This document shows, piece after piece, positions 23,091 through 62,249 of a DNA stretch of 64,000 bases; the first letter of the stretch is position 1, and each line of letters begins with the position of its first letter. The notes beneath the pieces were generated by a model that made no database searches, was not told where the DNA came from, and worked only from the letters and a program-made list of their open reading frames with translations. The DNA lies in the NCBI RefSeq assembly GCF_038396675.1, contig NC_088931.1, positions 7,292,501 through 7,356,500 on the forward strand, given 5' to 3'. This DNA is from Hydra vulgaris. Taxonomy: Eukaryota > Cnidaria > Hydrozoa > Anthoathecata > Hydridae. Both the position numbers and the translations under genes were made by a program.

Positions 23091-24990
23091 GTTGCTTGCG
23101 GGGACATTTTTTTATTGAAAAGCTTTGAGAATCTTTCCTTAACTGTTTCGAAGATTGAAATGTTAGTAACCATTATCTATAATCTGTTTCTATAAAAATC
23201 TGTAATCATTGTATCTATCCAAGTTCCATTAATCAATCGCAAAACCGACTAAAACTTACATTTGCAAAAACAATCAACGTAAAAACTAGACAGGATTTAA
23301 AGGAGTGTAAAAAATTGCTTTTCAAAATATTTCATGAAATAAGTTCATGAAACATCGTTGCACCTATCTATTTGCCAGTTTTTATTTACCAACTTAATGT
23401 AAAAATCAATTACCGTATATCATAAAATCAATTACCAGATATGAGCCTAAATGTGCATCATTCCTTTGTAGATGTCTAAAAAATGCGTCATTGGAATAGG
23501 TGTCCTAAACTCAAAATAATTTTGAAATTTCGTAAATCTTAGATTATGACGTTTTTGATTTTCAACCGACAATTTTTGATTTTTATATTTACACCTAAGT
23601 AAAACATGTACTACTAATTTCCAACCTACTAAATCGTTGACCTTCTAAATTTTCAACCTACTGTTTTTTCAATTTTATAACTACATCTTTCCGGCATGTA
23701 TTTTGTATATTTTGTTGTTGATTTGAATACGAGCCAAATTTGATCAGCCTTGGCACAGTGGTTGAAGCGCTGTCTTCACAATCGGGAGGTATAAGGTTCA
23801 ATGATGCTTAAAAAAATTATTGACTGTTAATTAAAAAAAAAAAAATTTGTAGTAAAAAACATCGTAAAAACAAAACAATACAAAAAACAACACAAAACAA
23901 AAAAACCTTAAAAACACAGACCAGATAATCGGTTGAAAATTAATCGATCTTAATTTAGCTGAAAATGAAAATCAATAAAATAGGTCAAAAAATAAATCAG
24001 TCTAAAACGTCATAAATCGGTTGAAAATAAAATAGATATATATTCGGTTGAAAACAATTTAGGCTTCAGTAGGTTAACTGAAAATTAGTTCCACTTTTTA
24101 GTAGATGTTCTCTTTGTAGAACAACTTAGTAGGTCGAGATATTTGTAGGCCCAACTATCTGTAACGGTGGAATGGATCTTAAAAGTATTTAAAAAAAAGC
24201 TCAACAAAGCGGCAAAATAAGAAGGAACAAAATTGCTAATTTTAACTTGAAATATTTCAAGGTAAAAAATCTTTTTAAACTGATTTGTTTTTAAAGCTGT
24301 GAACCTTTTATTCTCAAATACATCGGATTTTGAATAAATAATGTTTATAATTTTCAGCAAGTGTATTTACAAATCAAATAAAACAGTCTTCACACTCTTA
24401 GATAAAAGCTTTGTTTTTCCTGTCACCACCCTTATTTTGAAGGAAGAGCTGAAAGATCAACACATGCAGTTGAAAAAATCCGATGCTTTAAAGTGGTAGT
24501 ATACAATTAAAAACAAATCTTGCATTTCAACATTTTTTTCAATTTTTAATAGTGCATAACATATTATATGATTAAAATAAAAGTAAAAATTTTAAAATTT
24601 CAAAAAATTAGTTATGCGCATAATTATTGATGGACAAAAGCCTAAAAATGAATAAATGGCGACAGGGTTTTTTCAGTAACCGTAAATAAATTTGAACTGA
24701 AATTTTGGCTTGTGATCCTTTACTTATGCAATTACAACATATACTAAAAGTTTCGGATTTTGACCAAAAAAAGTCAAAACATATGCATTTTAGTCATATT
24801 TGGAAGTTTTGGTGTTATTTGAGAACACAAAATCACTCACAAAAGTAGAACACAATTAGTTGTAAACATAATTCTAGTAGAGGTTGCAAATACATGTGTT
24901 ACAAACAAGTGTACCAAATTTCAGATCAAATCGATTATCGGTTTGAAAAATATCTCCGTCGTCAGGCTATAAAACATGATTTTGAGAAAA
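23091..24990. other. AT-rich spacer with a tRNA-like SINE head near 23.75 kb
   Basis: Apart from a tRNA-like sequence at about 23,748-23,800, nothing is recognised. A 91-codon minus-strand frame (24085-24360) has no familiar motifs and an AT-driven composition. Confidence 0.4.
23746..23803 (+). repeat. tRNA-like SINE head fragment
   Basis: CAGTGGTTGAAGCGC, then TCACAATCGGGAGG and AGGTTCAATG, follow the A-box/anticodon/B-box order of a tRNA-derived pol III promoter (B box weakened from GGTTCGA). It has no tail and looks like a SINE fragment rather than a tRNA gene. Confidence 0.5.
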
Positions 24991-25022
24991 ACTCAATTTA
25001 AAAAAAAAAAAAAAAAAATTGT

Positions 25023-26675
25023 TTAAAACTCCCCACTTCCATAAACTGCACCTTCTAATGTTTCATTTTGATCACAAAAACCTTTTTGTATAGCTCTTAG
25101 TTTCTTGCGTCTTAATTTCACTATACTTGTGCATTGATTTTCTGCTTTAGAAATGCGCTTTGAGTCATTTATAAGACAAATGTTATGTAGATTGCAACCT
25201 ACTGTTATTTCAAGCTTATCAAATAACGTCTCTAAAAATTGTAGTCCATTATTAAAGTATAGGACAGCTGATGCTACTCCAACACATAAGGCACTTCTTT
25301 CAACAAGTATTTCTTTGGGACACCGCTTCCAAATCAATTGATTCAAGGATTCATTAGGATTTTGTGTTTTACCGTGCAAACACTTTTCTAAAAGAATATC
25401 ACTTCCAAGATCTATAAATATTGGTTTTATAAAATCTCGAACAGCAGCAGGAATACAAATATTTTCTTTGTATGTTTTTTTTCCAGTTACTTTATCAGCC
25501 TGGAATTTGCACCAAGAATCCTTAGTGCGCAAACATAATTGATGGCGTGTTTCATTGTCATAACTTTCAGAACAGTGAAAAAGAACAGCTGCTACACTTT
25601 TTTTCATTGCATATAAACTACCAATGTTCTGTCTGATTGCTTTGCCATAGTAATTTTGCAATGTGTTAATAACATTTTCTGTCAAACGACCTGCTCCTCC
25701 TAGTTTTTTACCATCACCTAAAATTTCTTTGTTGCTTTTTTTTAAGTTTCTTAAACGCGTGCCAACTCGTTTTTGAATATGACCAATGCACTCTGCTTTT
25801 TTAATTTCTACATTATGTCCATAAGGTTTAGCAGCAACAACACTGGTATAAGAACTACTATCTCCGTCACCAAGATATGTGGTATACCTTAAATTGTTTT
25901 TCTTTTCAGAACGATGAAAAAGTTTTAAAACACCACTTGATTCCATAGCCGATGATGATCCAGTATGACTAATTTTACACTTTTGGTTTTTGTGATGACT
26001 GAAACTTTTCATATTCAACTGGGTACGTGTATTTTTTTAACTTCCATATTGAACATAATTTACATGTTTTTGTTTCTATTTGAAAGTCAATACATTTACC
26101 ACTTTCAACTGAAATTGCAGAAACAACTCCGTTATTTGAAGTAAAACCACGCTTTTGCCATGAACCATCAAAGCTACACATAATTTCTCTTGATGTTTTA
26201 CTTGCAGGGATTAATTCATCAGCAGGATTTTTCATGTTCTGCTCAACTAAACTTTGATAAACATCTAACAGGTTATGTAAAGTTTTATTGTAGCTTTTTT
26301 TGTTCATAGGTGACTTCATATTCATTATTCCACAAAATTTTTTTAATGATAACCCTTTACCAATTTCACGAAAAGCCACAATGACACGTGTGTTAATATC
26401 AAATGGTTTTGTCCACTACATTTGATTTTACTAGGCTCTTGTTGTTCGATTAAATTTTTTTTACAAAATGTAGCAGATGAAAAAAACTTAGTTTTCCAAT
26501 TGCAACTGTGACAACATATTTTTAAACCAATACTTAAACCATACTTTTTTGAGGAATCAAACATTAAATAAACATTATCTTCACACAAATTCGGGCATTT
26601 CAGTAGCGATATAACGTTTTCCAGCAGACTAAAGTTCATGACAAAGATCTGAACTTTGAAAATCTCTATCAGCAA
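25023..26675 (-). pseudogene. Mutator-like transposase, frameshifted in at least two places
   Basis: Three overlapping minus-strand pieces form one protein. 26675-26343 carries an N-terminal cysteine-rich part (CHSCNWKTKFF). 26379-25975 carries FREIGKGLSLKKFCGIMNM and then CSFDGSWQKRGFTSNNGVVS. 26018-25023 carries TTYLGDGDSSSYTSVV, KAECIGHIQKRVGTRLRNLK, EKCLHGKTQNPNESLNQLIW and the final VYGSGEF. This order and these motifs (FDGSWxKRG, GDGDS, ECxGHxQKRxG, NPNES, YGxGxF) are those of the animal Mutator-like transposase family I recall (the Pfam domain named for Mutator-like transposases). The aspartates of FDGSW and GDGDS are likely DDE metal ligands. Frame changes fall near 26,395 and 26,000. 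It lies 1 kb beyond the ABCE1 stop codon in the same orientation. Confidence 0.85.
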
Positions 26676-27657
26676 TATTTAATTTTTTTGAAAAGATAAA
26701 GTTTTCGTTTCTGAAAAAGGAATCTTTGTATATCTGTTTCCACCAAATTTTGCTTTCTTATTATTATATATTCAATTTGATAATTGTTTTCTCATTGATC
26801 CACCCATATTTTTTTTATTATAAAAAGATAAAAGATTTACTATAGCATAAATAATAAAGTTTGAATGCAGCTTGAACCAAGAAGCGAATTACGTCAATTA
26901 AGCCATCATACTAAACTAATTAACAAGAAGTCGTTGCAGTCTACAACTTTGCACTTAAAAGAGTTGACTAAGTAAGTATTTTATGGTTTAACTTGCTTCT
27001 AAAGCGCATAACAACAGAATAAACAAAGCGTTGCTAGGGGAAAAAAATAAAAAACATTTAATACCGATACATTATAAACAAGTTTTAACATGTGAAGCTT
27101 TTTTTATTTAATTAAATCAACTAAAAATTCGAAATCTGCGATGACTATATTGGTTAAATAATAAAAGTGAAAAAATTTTTTTCACTTTTATTGCTGTACA
27201 CCTTAACCTATATTACTATATCACGGCAAGATTTATTTAGAGCGTGTTTGAACTTTAGTTGTATAATATTCCATCCTTTGATATTATTTTTTTTTTAATT
27301 AATCAGTTTATTAAAATAAACATTAATTAAAAATAAATAATAAAAGGTTTGAAAAACCCAGAGGACTTCAAAAAATTTGTTTTAACTTTTGCTGTATTTT
27401 AACTTTTGCTGTAAACCAGATTTGCAATTAAATAAAACTTGTCTTGCACTTTAACAACATCGTGAAATTATTTTTAAGTTCGAAGCAAGCAGTTCGAAGA
27501 CATTTTAAAATTAATGTTCATGGATAGATTTGTTTTTTTAACTACACACATACACACAAACCTAGGTTTGTTCCGATGTTTTCTCTCTTTCGTAAACATT
27601 CGCTTTTCTGAATTTTATGAACAAAAAATAAAACTAATTTATACATTGTTTTAAGAT
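26676..27657. other. Region between the ABCE1 stop and the Mutator relic (ABCE1 3' UTR side)
   Basis: Contains the ABCE1 3' UTR of unknown length. On the minus strand AATAAA-type signals can be read where the plus strand has TTTATT (for example about 27232), but none can be chosen with confidence. A perfect 16-bp-arm hairpin with 1-base loop is at 27160-27192. Confidence 0.4.
27160..27192. repeat. Perfect hairpin, 16-bp arms, 1-base loop
   Basis: AATAAAAGTGAAAAAA (27160-27175) pairs with 27177-27192. On the minus strand the stem-plus-A/T tract could lie within or after the ABCE1 3' UTR. Confidence 0.85.
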
Positions 27658-55392
<27,735 letters not shown>

Positions 55393-55530
55393 CTTGTTAA
55401 ACGTTAGACTACTTGTGTTATTTACCTAATTGCTAGACTTAATTAATCATAATAATTAACAACTTCTAATCTTAACACACATTTCGACGGCAGCCATTTC
55501 TAAAGAGAAATAAAATCTTCCATAAACAAA
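55393..55530 (-). promoter_or_regulatory. ABCE1 5' leader/promoter region with YY1-like element or short uORF
   Basis: The minus strand about 100 bases before the start codon contains GAAATGGCTGCCGTCG. AAATGGCTGCC resembles the YY1 site (AAnATGGCGGC) often found at housekeeping start sites. If transcribed from upstream of it, the same ATG opens a 13-codon uORF (MAAVEMCVKIRSC, TAA) that ends before the ABCE1 ATG. There is no clear TATA box. Confidence 0.4.
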
Positions 55531-55818
55531 TACCAGGGCCAGAAATGTGAAACTCGAGTAGGGAAAAAATTCAGAAACATTTTTTAAACCCATTTAAGTT
55601 ATAAATGTATTCTTTTAAACAACATTTTAAGCAAAATATTTATACCGTAAGTGTGAATTAGATTATTATCTAGACAACCTGTGTCAAAATATAATTAGAT
55701 TTGAATAATAATTTTAAAAATATTTTTATAACGAGATATTAAAATTCGCATATTTCTGGTCTACTAAATCGACTAAAAACACGTGGAATTGTTAATAAAT
55801 TTTATTTTAAAAATTTAG
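55531..55818. other. ABCE1 upstream region between leader and pogo element
   Basis: AT-rich, nothing recognised. It is the remaining space for ABCE1 promoter sequence before the transposon at 55,821. Confidence 0.4.
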
Positions 55819-55820
55819 TA

Positions 55821-58133
55821 CCGTGAAATGAGGTGACTTTGGCCTGATAATCAAATTGGCTAATTTATAAAAATTAGTTTTAACTTTTAAAAACTACTTT
55901 GTACTTCTGCGACTTCTTCCAAATTTAGGTTTATCACAAAAGTAAAGTTCTGTTTATTTATTACTTAGAGTTCTGTTTATTTATTACTTAGATTAATTGT
56001 AGTTTGCGGAACTATTGATATAATTTTTTTTTTGTTTATTAGAGTCTATAAAAATAGTTAAATCTATATGCTGCAAAATTGTGAGTTGGTTGAAACTACT
56101 GTTAATATTTGAGTGGTTTGTGATGTTATAACTAATAGTAAATTTAAATAGGATGAGTTTTGTACAATATTTGCCAAATTTATAACTCTTCTAAATAAAA
56201 TTAATTTTAAGTAAAGTTTATAGGGTGGCTTTGGCCACAACTTGGGGTGACTTTACCCTAAGTGAAAAAATGTAATTATTTGATTTTCAGTATTATATTT
56301 TTGATTTATTTTTCAGAAAATGTTGTCTATAAATATATTTTTATTGGTTTAATTTTCAATTTTTGTTTTTAGGACAAAATATTAATAATCATATTTATAT
56401 CAAAGAAACCATGCCAAAAACATATAAACGTGTTGCAGGGAGTCGTAATTAAATATTCCATACATCCAGGAAACATTAACCAAATGTTTAAAAGAAGTAA
56501 GAAGTGGAAAATTAATACAAACAGATGTTTGCTTGACCTTTAAAATTCCTCTATCAACAATAAAGAATAAACTGAAAGGTGTACATAATAAAAAACTAGG
56601 CAGTTGCACAATATTTAGTGAAATTGAAGAAATTTTTAAAAACTATGTTATAACTAATTCTTTTGGATTCCCAGTTGACTGTTATGATTTATGAAGTATT
56701 ATGAAGTCTTATGCAGACCGTAAAGGAATGTTTATTAGGCAATTTGCAAGAAATATGCCTGGTGTTGAATGGGTAAAATCATTCCTTAAGAGAAATAAGA
56801 AGTTAAGTGTTAGATTTACAAGTAACATTAAAAGAAAGAGGGCAGAAGTAGGTACTGTTATTATTAATAACTTTTTTGATAACGTCACTCCTGAACTAGC
56901 AGGGGTTCCTCCATCAAACATTTGGAATTACTATAAAACTAATTTAACCAATGACCCTGGTAATAAACTAGTAGTAACAAAGCGAGGATCAAAATATCCT
57001 GATAGGATAATTAATTCAACCAAGTCTGCTACATCTTTGATGTATTGTGGTAATGCAGAAGGGCATATCCTTTCTCCATAAATTGTATATAAAGCAGATT
57101 CGTTATGGACAACTTGGACAGAAAATGAATCAAAAGGTAAACGTTATAACCGCTCAAAGAGTGGATGGTTTGACTCCAGTTGTTTTACAGATTGGTTTGA
57201 ATCTTTATTGTTACCTGAACTAAAAATAACTTCTGGAAAACATGTTCTAATTGGAGACAATTTGTCGTCACAAATAAATACATATGTATTGTCTTTGTGT
57301 GAAGAAAACAATGTCAAGTTTATTGCACTTCCTCCTAATTCCATGCATTTAATGCAGTCATTGGATGTTGCATATTTTTGACCAAGGAAAGCTCAGTGGA
57401 GAAAAATATTAACAAATTGGAAGGAAAGTGGCAAAGGACGTAAAGCTCCTTCCCTTCCAAAAGACTAGTTTCCAGAATTGTTTAAATGTCTCGTGATAAA
57501 AATTGAAGAACCTGGTTGTGAAAGTATTAAGGCAGGCTTCAGAAAAACTGGATTATACCCACTTGATCCAAAACAGGTGCTAGATAGACTTCCTAAACGA
57601 ACATTTACAAATAAAGATGTCACAGTAGAAATTGGTCCTCTTGTCAGTGATTCTTTCATACAACATTTAGTTGAAGCTAGAGGTGATGATCATATACTCC
57701 CTAATAAAAAGCGACATAAAGTCTCTGTTGTCCCAGGAAAAAGTGTATCATCAATTGATGTAGTTAATATGCAAGCAGCTATAAATACAAATAAGACAAG
57801 AAAAAAAACGACTGTTGTAAAAAAAACCAAGGTATCCACTCTTGAACAGCAAATAACTACAGATAATCTAATGAATAACTCTAGCACTGATAGTTTGATG
57901 ATTGATGCATAGTTTTTTGAGTTTTAAATATTAACAAGGTTTCTTTGGGATTTATATCTTGAATAAGTTTGTTAGTTAGTTTCAAGCTGTTGTTTTTAAT
58001 ATTTTTTTGCCTTAACAACATATCACCTAATATCCATGTATCTGTGAATATGTAAAATATGAAATGATTTTAATCAATAGTTATAATTTCCTTTTAGGTT
58101 TTTTAATTTGGCCAAAGTCACCTCATTTTACGG
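55821..58133 (+). mobile_element. pogo-like DNA transposon with 24-bp TIRs and TA target sites
   Basis: Left end 55821-55844 starts CCGTGAAATGAGGTGACTTT. The right end, 58110-58133, read inwards starts CCGTAAAATGAGGTGACTTT. They match at 23 of 24 positions. TA flanks both ends (55819-55820 and 58134-58135), as expected for pogo/Tigger elements. It encodes a decayed DDE transposase in plus orientation and lies about 430 bases upstream of, and divergent from, ABCE1. The TIR word GTGACTTTGGCC recurs in variant form at 56,224-56,260. Confidence 0.92.
56411..57912 (+). pseudogene. pogo-like transposase, catalytic aspartate lost, at least four stops
   Basis: Begins MPKTYKRVAGSRN at 56411, shifts frame near 56450 into NIPYIQETLTKCLKEVRSGK (HTH region with LTFKIPLSTIKNKLKG), then follows one frame to 57912 with stops at 56692-56694, 57079-57081, 57379-57381 and 57466-57468. 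The DDE_1 region reads NIWNYYKTNLTNDPGNK, where relatives have NYDETNL, so the first catalytic D is Y and the neighbouring E is K. The second (IGDNLSSQ) and third (LMQSLDVAYF) acidic motifs remain. The end (FRKTGLYPLDPKQVLDRLPK) is typical of the family. It is not functional. Confidence 0.9.
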
Positions 58134-58135
58134 TA

Positions 58136-58470
58136 CGTAAAAATATCAACCACTAATGTTGCTCAATTTTCAAGTCACAAGTTAAAAAAAAAAAGTCTTT
58201 GCATCACTCTCCATCATACAATGAAATTAAACGTATAACTTATTATTTGCTTCCCCTGAAGAAATAAGAATTTATTTTCCTTATTGGATTTGACTTATTT
58301 AAAGAAATAAATACAACAACTTTATAAAATATGAAACTTTTTTTTTTTAAATAAAAAAGCTTTTTCTCGTCAACTGATTTTTTAATACTTAGTTTATTAT
58401 TTTTTTTAAATCTTAATTTCCAAGCTTTATTTTGTATAACACTATATAGTTTTGAGTCAATTAGAAATTC
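58136..58470. other. AT-rich spacer, nothing recognised
   Basis: A minus-strand frame of 81 codons (58243-58488) is lysine/asparagine-rich, without motifs, and overlaps the MITE end. It is not considered a gene. Confidence 0.45.
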
Positions 58471-58790
58471 GTCGCGTTGGTTTGACAAGGTTTTTTTTTT
58501 ATATGTATATATTAGGAAACTATTTTTTTTTTAATTTAAGGAAAGTAGCAAATCTTGTCTTGATTTCTTTTTTTTTTCCTTTTTTTCTGTCTAAATAAAA
58601 ACATATATATAATTATTTTTTACTTATGTATTTTTACACATCAACCAATAAAAGAATACATAAACAAATAAAAATAAAAAAATAATATAAATAATTTTAA
58701 TTAAACATTGAAAATAAATTAAGAGATTTTTTTTCTAAATTCTCCTGATATATAAAATTTCAGATTAGAACCTTGTCAAACCTACGCGAC
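58471..58790. mobile_element. MITE-like element with ~23-bp terminal inverted repeats
   Basis: Left end GTCGCGTTGGTTTGACAAGG; right end read inwards GTCGCGTAGGTTTGACAAGG (58790 downwards). The 320-base interior is AT-rich and non-coding. No clear target duplication. Confidence 0.75.
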
Positions 58791-59112
58791 TAACACTACT
58801 ATGATATTAAAGAGTTAATGAGCTGTAATGATGTGCCATCATCATGAGACCTCTTTAAATTATAAAACTAAATACATTTTTTTTCGTCTTAAACTTTTAA
58901 TACTAAAAGTTTATTTGCTTTCATTGAAAAATCAGGTTTTAAAAATTATTTATATATTATCATTTATAATAAAAAGTAACTCAACTTTTGTGGAACTTTA
59001 ACTTTCACGATTATCTCTCCTTTTTTTGTTTTTGTTTCAAAAATTATTTTGTAAAAATATTATTAAAGTATTTTTTTATATTGCTAACGTTTTGTGTATT
59101 TTATTTATTTAA

Positions 59113-59334
59113 GCCGTTTATTTTGAAAGTGACTTAGGTCACTTTGTTTTTAAACAGGTTTTTAAAGGTTTGTGTTTAAACATATACCGTTAACTAGTAA
59201 AACTTCTTTCCAAAATATCTCAATAATTTTCAACACGACTGGTTTAAATTATTTCACAAATGAAGAGTTCCATTGTAATGTAACAACTTGATTTTTTTGA
59301 AAAAGTGACTTAAAGCACTTTCAAAATAAACGGC
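59113..59334. mobile_element. MITE-like element with 19-bp perfect inverted ends
   Basis: GCCGTTTATTTTGAAAGTG (59113-59131) is the exact complement of 59316-59334, and the match continues imperfectly inward (GACTTAGGTCACTTT / AAAGTGACTTAAAG). Non-coding, 222 bases. Confidence 0.8.
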
Positions 59335-59744
59335 CATTTGTTTATTCATATATATATTTTTTTAATTATTTTACATTTATTATTTATTTTTATACAATAT
59401 ATGAAATAGAAAGAAAAAAAAAGTAGAAATGAATATCAATAAAAAATAAATACGGAAAATCTAAGAAGACCGTGTTGCAGAGAATCACAAAGATTAAACT
59501 TTTTTAATAACTTTTTTTGGGTGTTTGTCGTGGTCGTGGTGCTTGTAGTAAAAAAGAGTTTTTCGGTTAAATTATAGAAAGTTGATTCTCGTGAATATAT
59601 GTCCATGTCTATAGTTTTTTAAGTTTATATTTTGTCTTATTTTTTCTTTTTCAGTTAAATTCAAAAGCTATAAAGTTTTTTTCAATTTATTAAGAAGAAG
59701 AATTATAAAATATATTATATGTTTTATGTATACCAACCTGTTTC

Positions 59745-59826
59745 TATTGGTTACAACCCTCTTTCAACTCTTTAACTCCGAAAAGTGTTTCGGAGTTAAA
59801 GAGTTAAAAGAGGGTTGTAACCAATA
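59745..59826. repeat. Hairpin with 39-bp arms and 4-base loop, built from SINE sequence
   Basis: Arms 59745-59783 and 59788-59826 pair at 38 of 39 positions. The right arm is SINE body (GAGGGTTGTAACC) in its normal orientation; the left arm is an inverted copy standing where the tRNA-like head should be. Confidence 0.95.
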
Positions 59827-59896
59827 TAAAAAGTAGCTTCCTCGACTAAAGTGACCCACTCGACCTTGGGAACATGAATTCAGTAAAAAAAAAAAA
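59793..59896 (+). mobile_element. tRNA-derived SINE (copy 3), head replaced by inverted duplication
   Basis: GAGTTAAAGAGTTAAAAGAG, GGTTGTAACC, AAGTAGCTTCCTCGACTAAA, GTGACCCACTCGACCTTGGG, then a tail of A. Same body as copies at 33.8 and 53.0 kb. Confidence 0.8.
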
Positions 59897-60355
59897 ATTT
59901 TTTGGAAATGAATTTGTCTTACCGAGTCAATATTTGAAAAGTCTTTTTTAGACACAAAGTCTACTCATCACTTATTAAATCTTATTTATCGCTTTCAAAA
60001 AATCCTAAAGGTAAAAAACAGGTGAATATTTAACCTAATATTCTTAAAGATCTTTTACCTTTACAAAATTGACAATCAAAGTTTTTCAATAAACGTTGTA
60101 AATGTTATTTTGTTCATGTTCGTTTAAAAACTTTTGTAAAGAGTTGTAAAGATTCCATAACTTAAGTTTTTATTTTTACTGAGTTTTTAGATTTTTTATT
60201 TTGACGCAAATTGTTTTTTGTAAGCGCATATTTTTTTAATAAATTAAAATTTACTTGGCTTCACTTGTTTTATGTCATGTTTTAAATTATGGTTAATTAC
60301 AAGCTAAAAATTTTTGAAATAAGTATAAAACTATGAAACTAGTTTTATAAAAAAT
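59897..60355. other. AT-rich spacer, nothing recognised
   Basis: No coding or structured feature seen on either strand. Confidence 0.4.
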
Positions 60356-60359
60356 GATT

Positions 60360-60530
60360 ATACAGCAACCACGGCGCAAAGGTTAGAGCGCTTGCTTTAG
60401 AAGCAAGAGACCTAGAGTTCAAAGCAAGTTCTGGGCATATTTCTCACCATCGGTAAGGAAGGAGGATTTCCTAGTTTAATACTTTTCTGATGCAAAACCG
60501 CAGCAAAACCGTTAGGTCTTCTTGGAACAT
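60360..60530 (+). mobile_element. tRNA-like SINE head with unrelated body
   Basis: GGCGCAAAGGTTAGAGCGC (A box), an anticodon-like stem CTTGC/GCAAG with loop TTTAGAA, and GAGTTCAAAGC (B box weakened) form a tRNA-like unit. It is followed by a GC-richer body (ACCATCGGTAAGGAAGGAGG, ACCGCAGCAAAACCGTTAGG). The acceptor stem is not closed, so I take it for a SINE, not a tRNA gene. Confidence 0.6.
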
Positions 60531-61680
60531 TTAAAGCAGAAAACAAAAAAAAACAAAAAATTTTTTTTTTTTTATAAAACTTATAAAATTTTAAAAAAAA
60601 AATTCTTTTTTCAATTAAATGTGTTTTTAAAATCCGAATTTGGCTTTCAGTTAAATTTGGTTTAGAAGTCCATATTCGTCTTTCGGTTAAATTCGGACTA
60701 CATATACGGCTTAAAATTCTTCTTTCAGTTAAACTCGGTATACGCATATGATCTAAATTCGTCTTTCATTTAAATTCGAGTCTTAAAAAGTCGACTTCGC
60801 CGGTCCTCATCTTTTATAGTTTACACACCGTAATTTTTAGAGTTTCATTTTCTTATGTAAATAGATAGAAACCTTGAATAGCATTATTGTAATTTCTGCC
60901 ATTTTTAAATTTATTTTTTTCTCCAGTTTTATAAGACGTTTTTTTGAACTGAACTTAACGTTCAGTTCAAAAGCTATTCAATATTTATTTTTATTGTTTT
61001 TATTTCTTTATTGTTATAGTAATTTTTAATTCATCATTTGATAAATACTTCCTAATTGGAATGTAATATTTTTTTTCCATACTTCGTTTTACGACTGTAA
61101 AATATACAGACAGGTTATGAAGGCCATTAACACAGTATTGTCATGACCCAGCTGGCACAGAACGACCGCTGAACATTATAAGGATAATCTTACGGACCTG
61201 TAACGCCTATAAGATATTGCAAAGACGTCCCAAGGACGTTTGTGTCTGTTAGGGAGTTTATATACACACAGATACATAATTTCACACAAAAATACAAAAA
61301 TAGCATTTGTGCAATTCTGAGCGTTATCTATTTTGCGTTCGGAGCATATTTTGCCAATTTCACCTATTAAATAGTATTTTTGGCCCATTTAATATTTTTT
61401 ATTGATAATAATTGCTACTTATATTAAGACCCAAAAAGATGGATTAAAAGAATTTTTAAAGGATGCCAAAATATTAAAAACCTTTCTAAGCAGCACAATT
61501 TCATCGATAATGCAGGCAAATTGGAAACAAATTTAGAAAGGTAATTTTAAAACATAATATTTTTTTTTTTATGTAACTATTTGTGTAATTCAAAAGAAGA
61601 AAAAAAAAATCATAAAATATTCTTTGAACTTATAAAATTTACGCGAACAGCAATACTTTTTTCATATAAAAACTTGTCAT
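60531..61680. other. Spacer with TTTCGGTTAAATTCGG short repeats and a 13-bp hairpin
   Basis: At 60,640-60,780 the words GGTTAAATTCGGA, TTTCAGTTAAA and TTCGTCTTTC recur four to five times as a degenerate repeat of about 40 bases. At 60942-60972 TTTTGAACTGAAC pairs perfectly over a 5-base loop. No gene recognised. Confidence 0.5.
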
Positions 61681-61719
61681 ATAAAATAAATAAATAAACA
61701 AAGATTTATTAGAACAAGT

Positions 61720-62240
61720 TTAAAAAAAAAATACATGTTCTAAAGGACATACATGTCCAATAAATAGTTGCTTTCGAATCCTAAAAGTATGACCACGGGT
61801 ATAACTATTATTGTTAATTTCGAAAAACAAGTTTTTATCTATGCAAACCAAATTATGCATAATTTTGAAACATATGACTAAATCATGTTTTAAACGTCTG
61901 AGTTCCAGAAAATCCAAAAAAACAACTGTAAACGGCTAGAATAGCTTAAACAACTAATATTAGCAATTTTTTTTGTGAATCGTTTTTGAATATTTTCAAT
62001 AGATTTAATTAACATAGTTTGGTGTGGCGACCAAACAGGAGAGCAATAATCAATAATTGGTCTTATATAAGTGGTAAATGCACGTACTAATATAATAGGA
62101 TTGCGAGTTTTAAAGCATTTTAAGATTAGGTATGCTCTAGTATTTGCTACATGAATGACTCTGGCAATGTGTTTTTTGTATTTATGGCGGGAGTCCATAA
62201 TTATTCCAAGATCTTTTGGGTTAGATGACCAATCTGGAAT
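61720..62240 (-). pseudogene. LINE reverse transcriptase thumb and C-terminal region
   Basis: Reads DSRHKYKKHIARVIHVANTR, AFTTYIRPIIDYCSPVWSPH, ENIQKRFTKKIANISCLSYS, then (shifted) LELRRLKHDLVICFKIMHNL and RGHTFRIRKQ, the usual ending of CR1/L2-type RT proteins. Confidence 0.85.
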
Positions 62241-62249
62241 ACAATCACA

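Noticed and set aside
24085..24360. 91-codon minus-strand frame
   Set aside because: No motif or exon structure. Likely a chance frame in AT-rich DNA.
60360..60440. Possible tRNA gene
   Set aside because: A-box, anticodon-like stem and a weak B box are present, but the acceptor stem does not close. Other tRNA-like heads here belong to SINEs.
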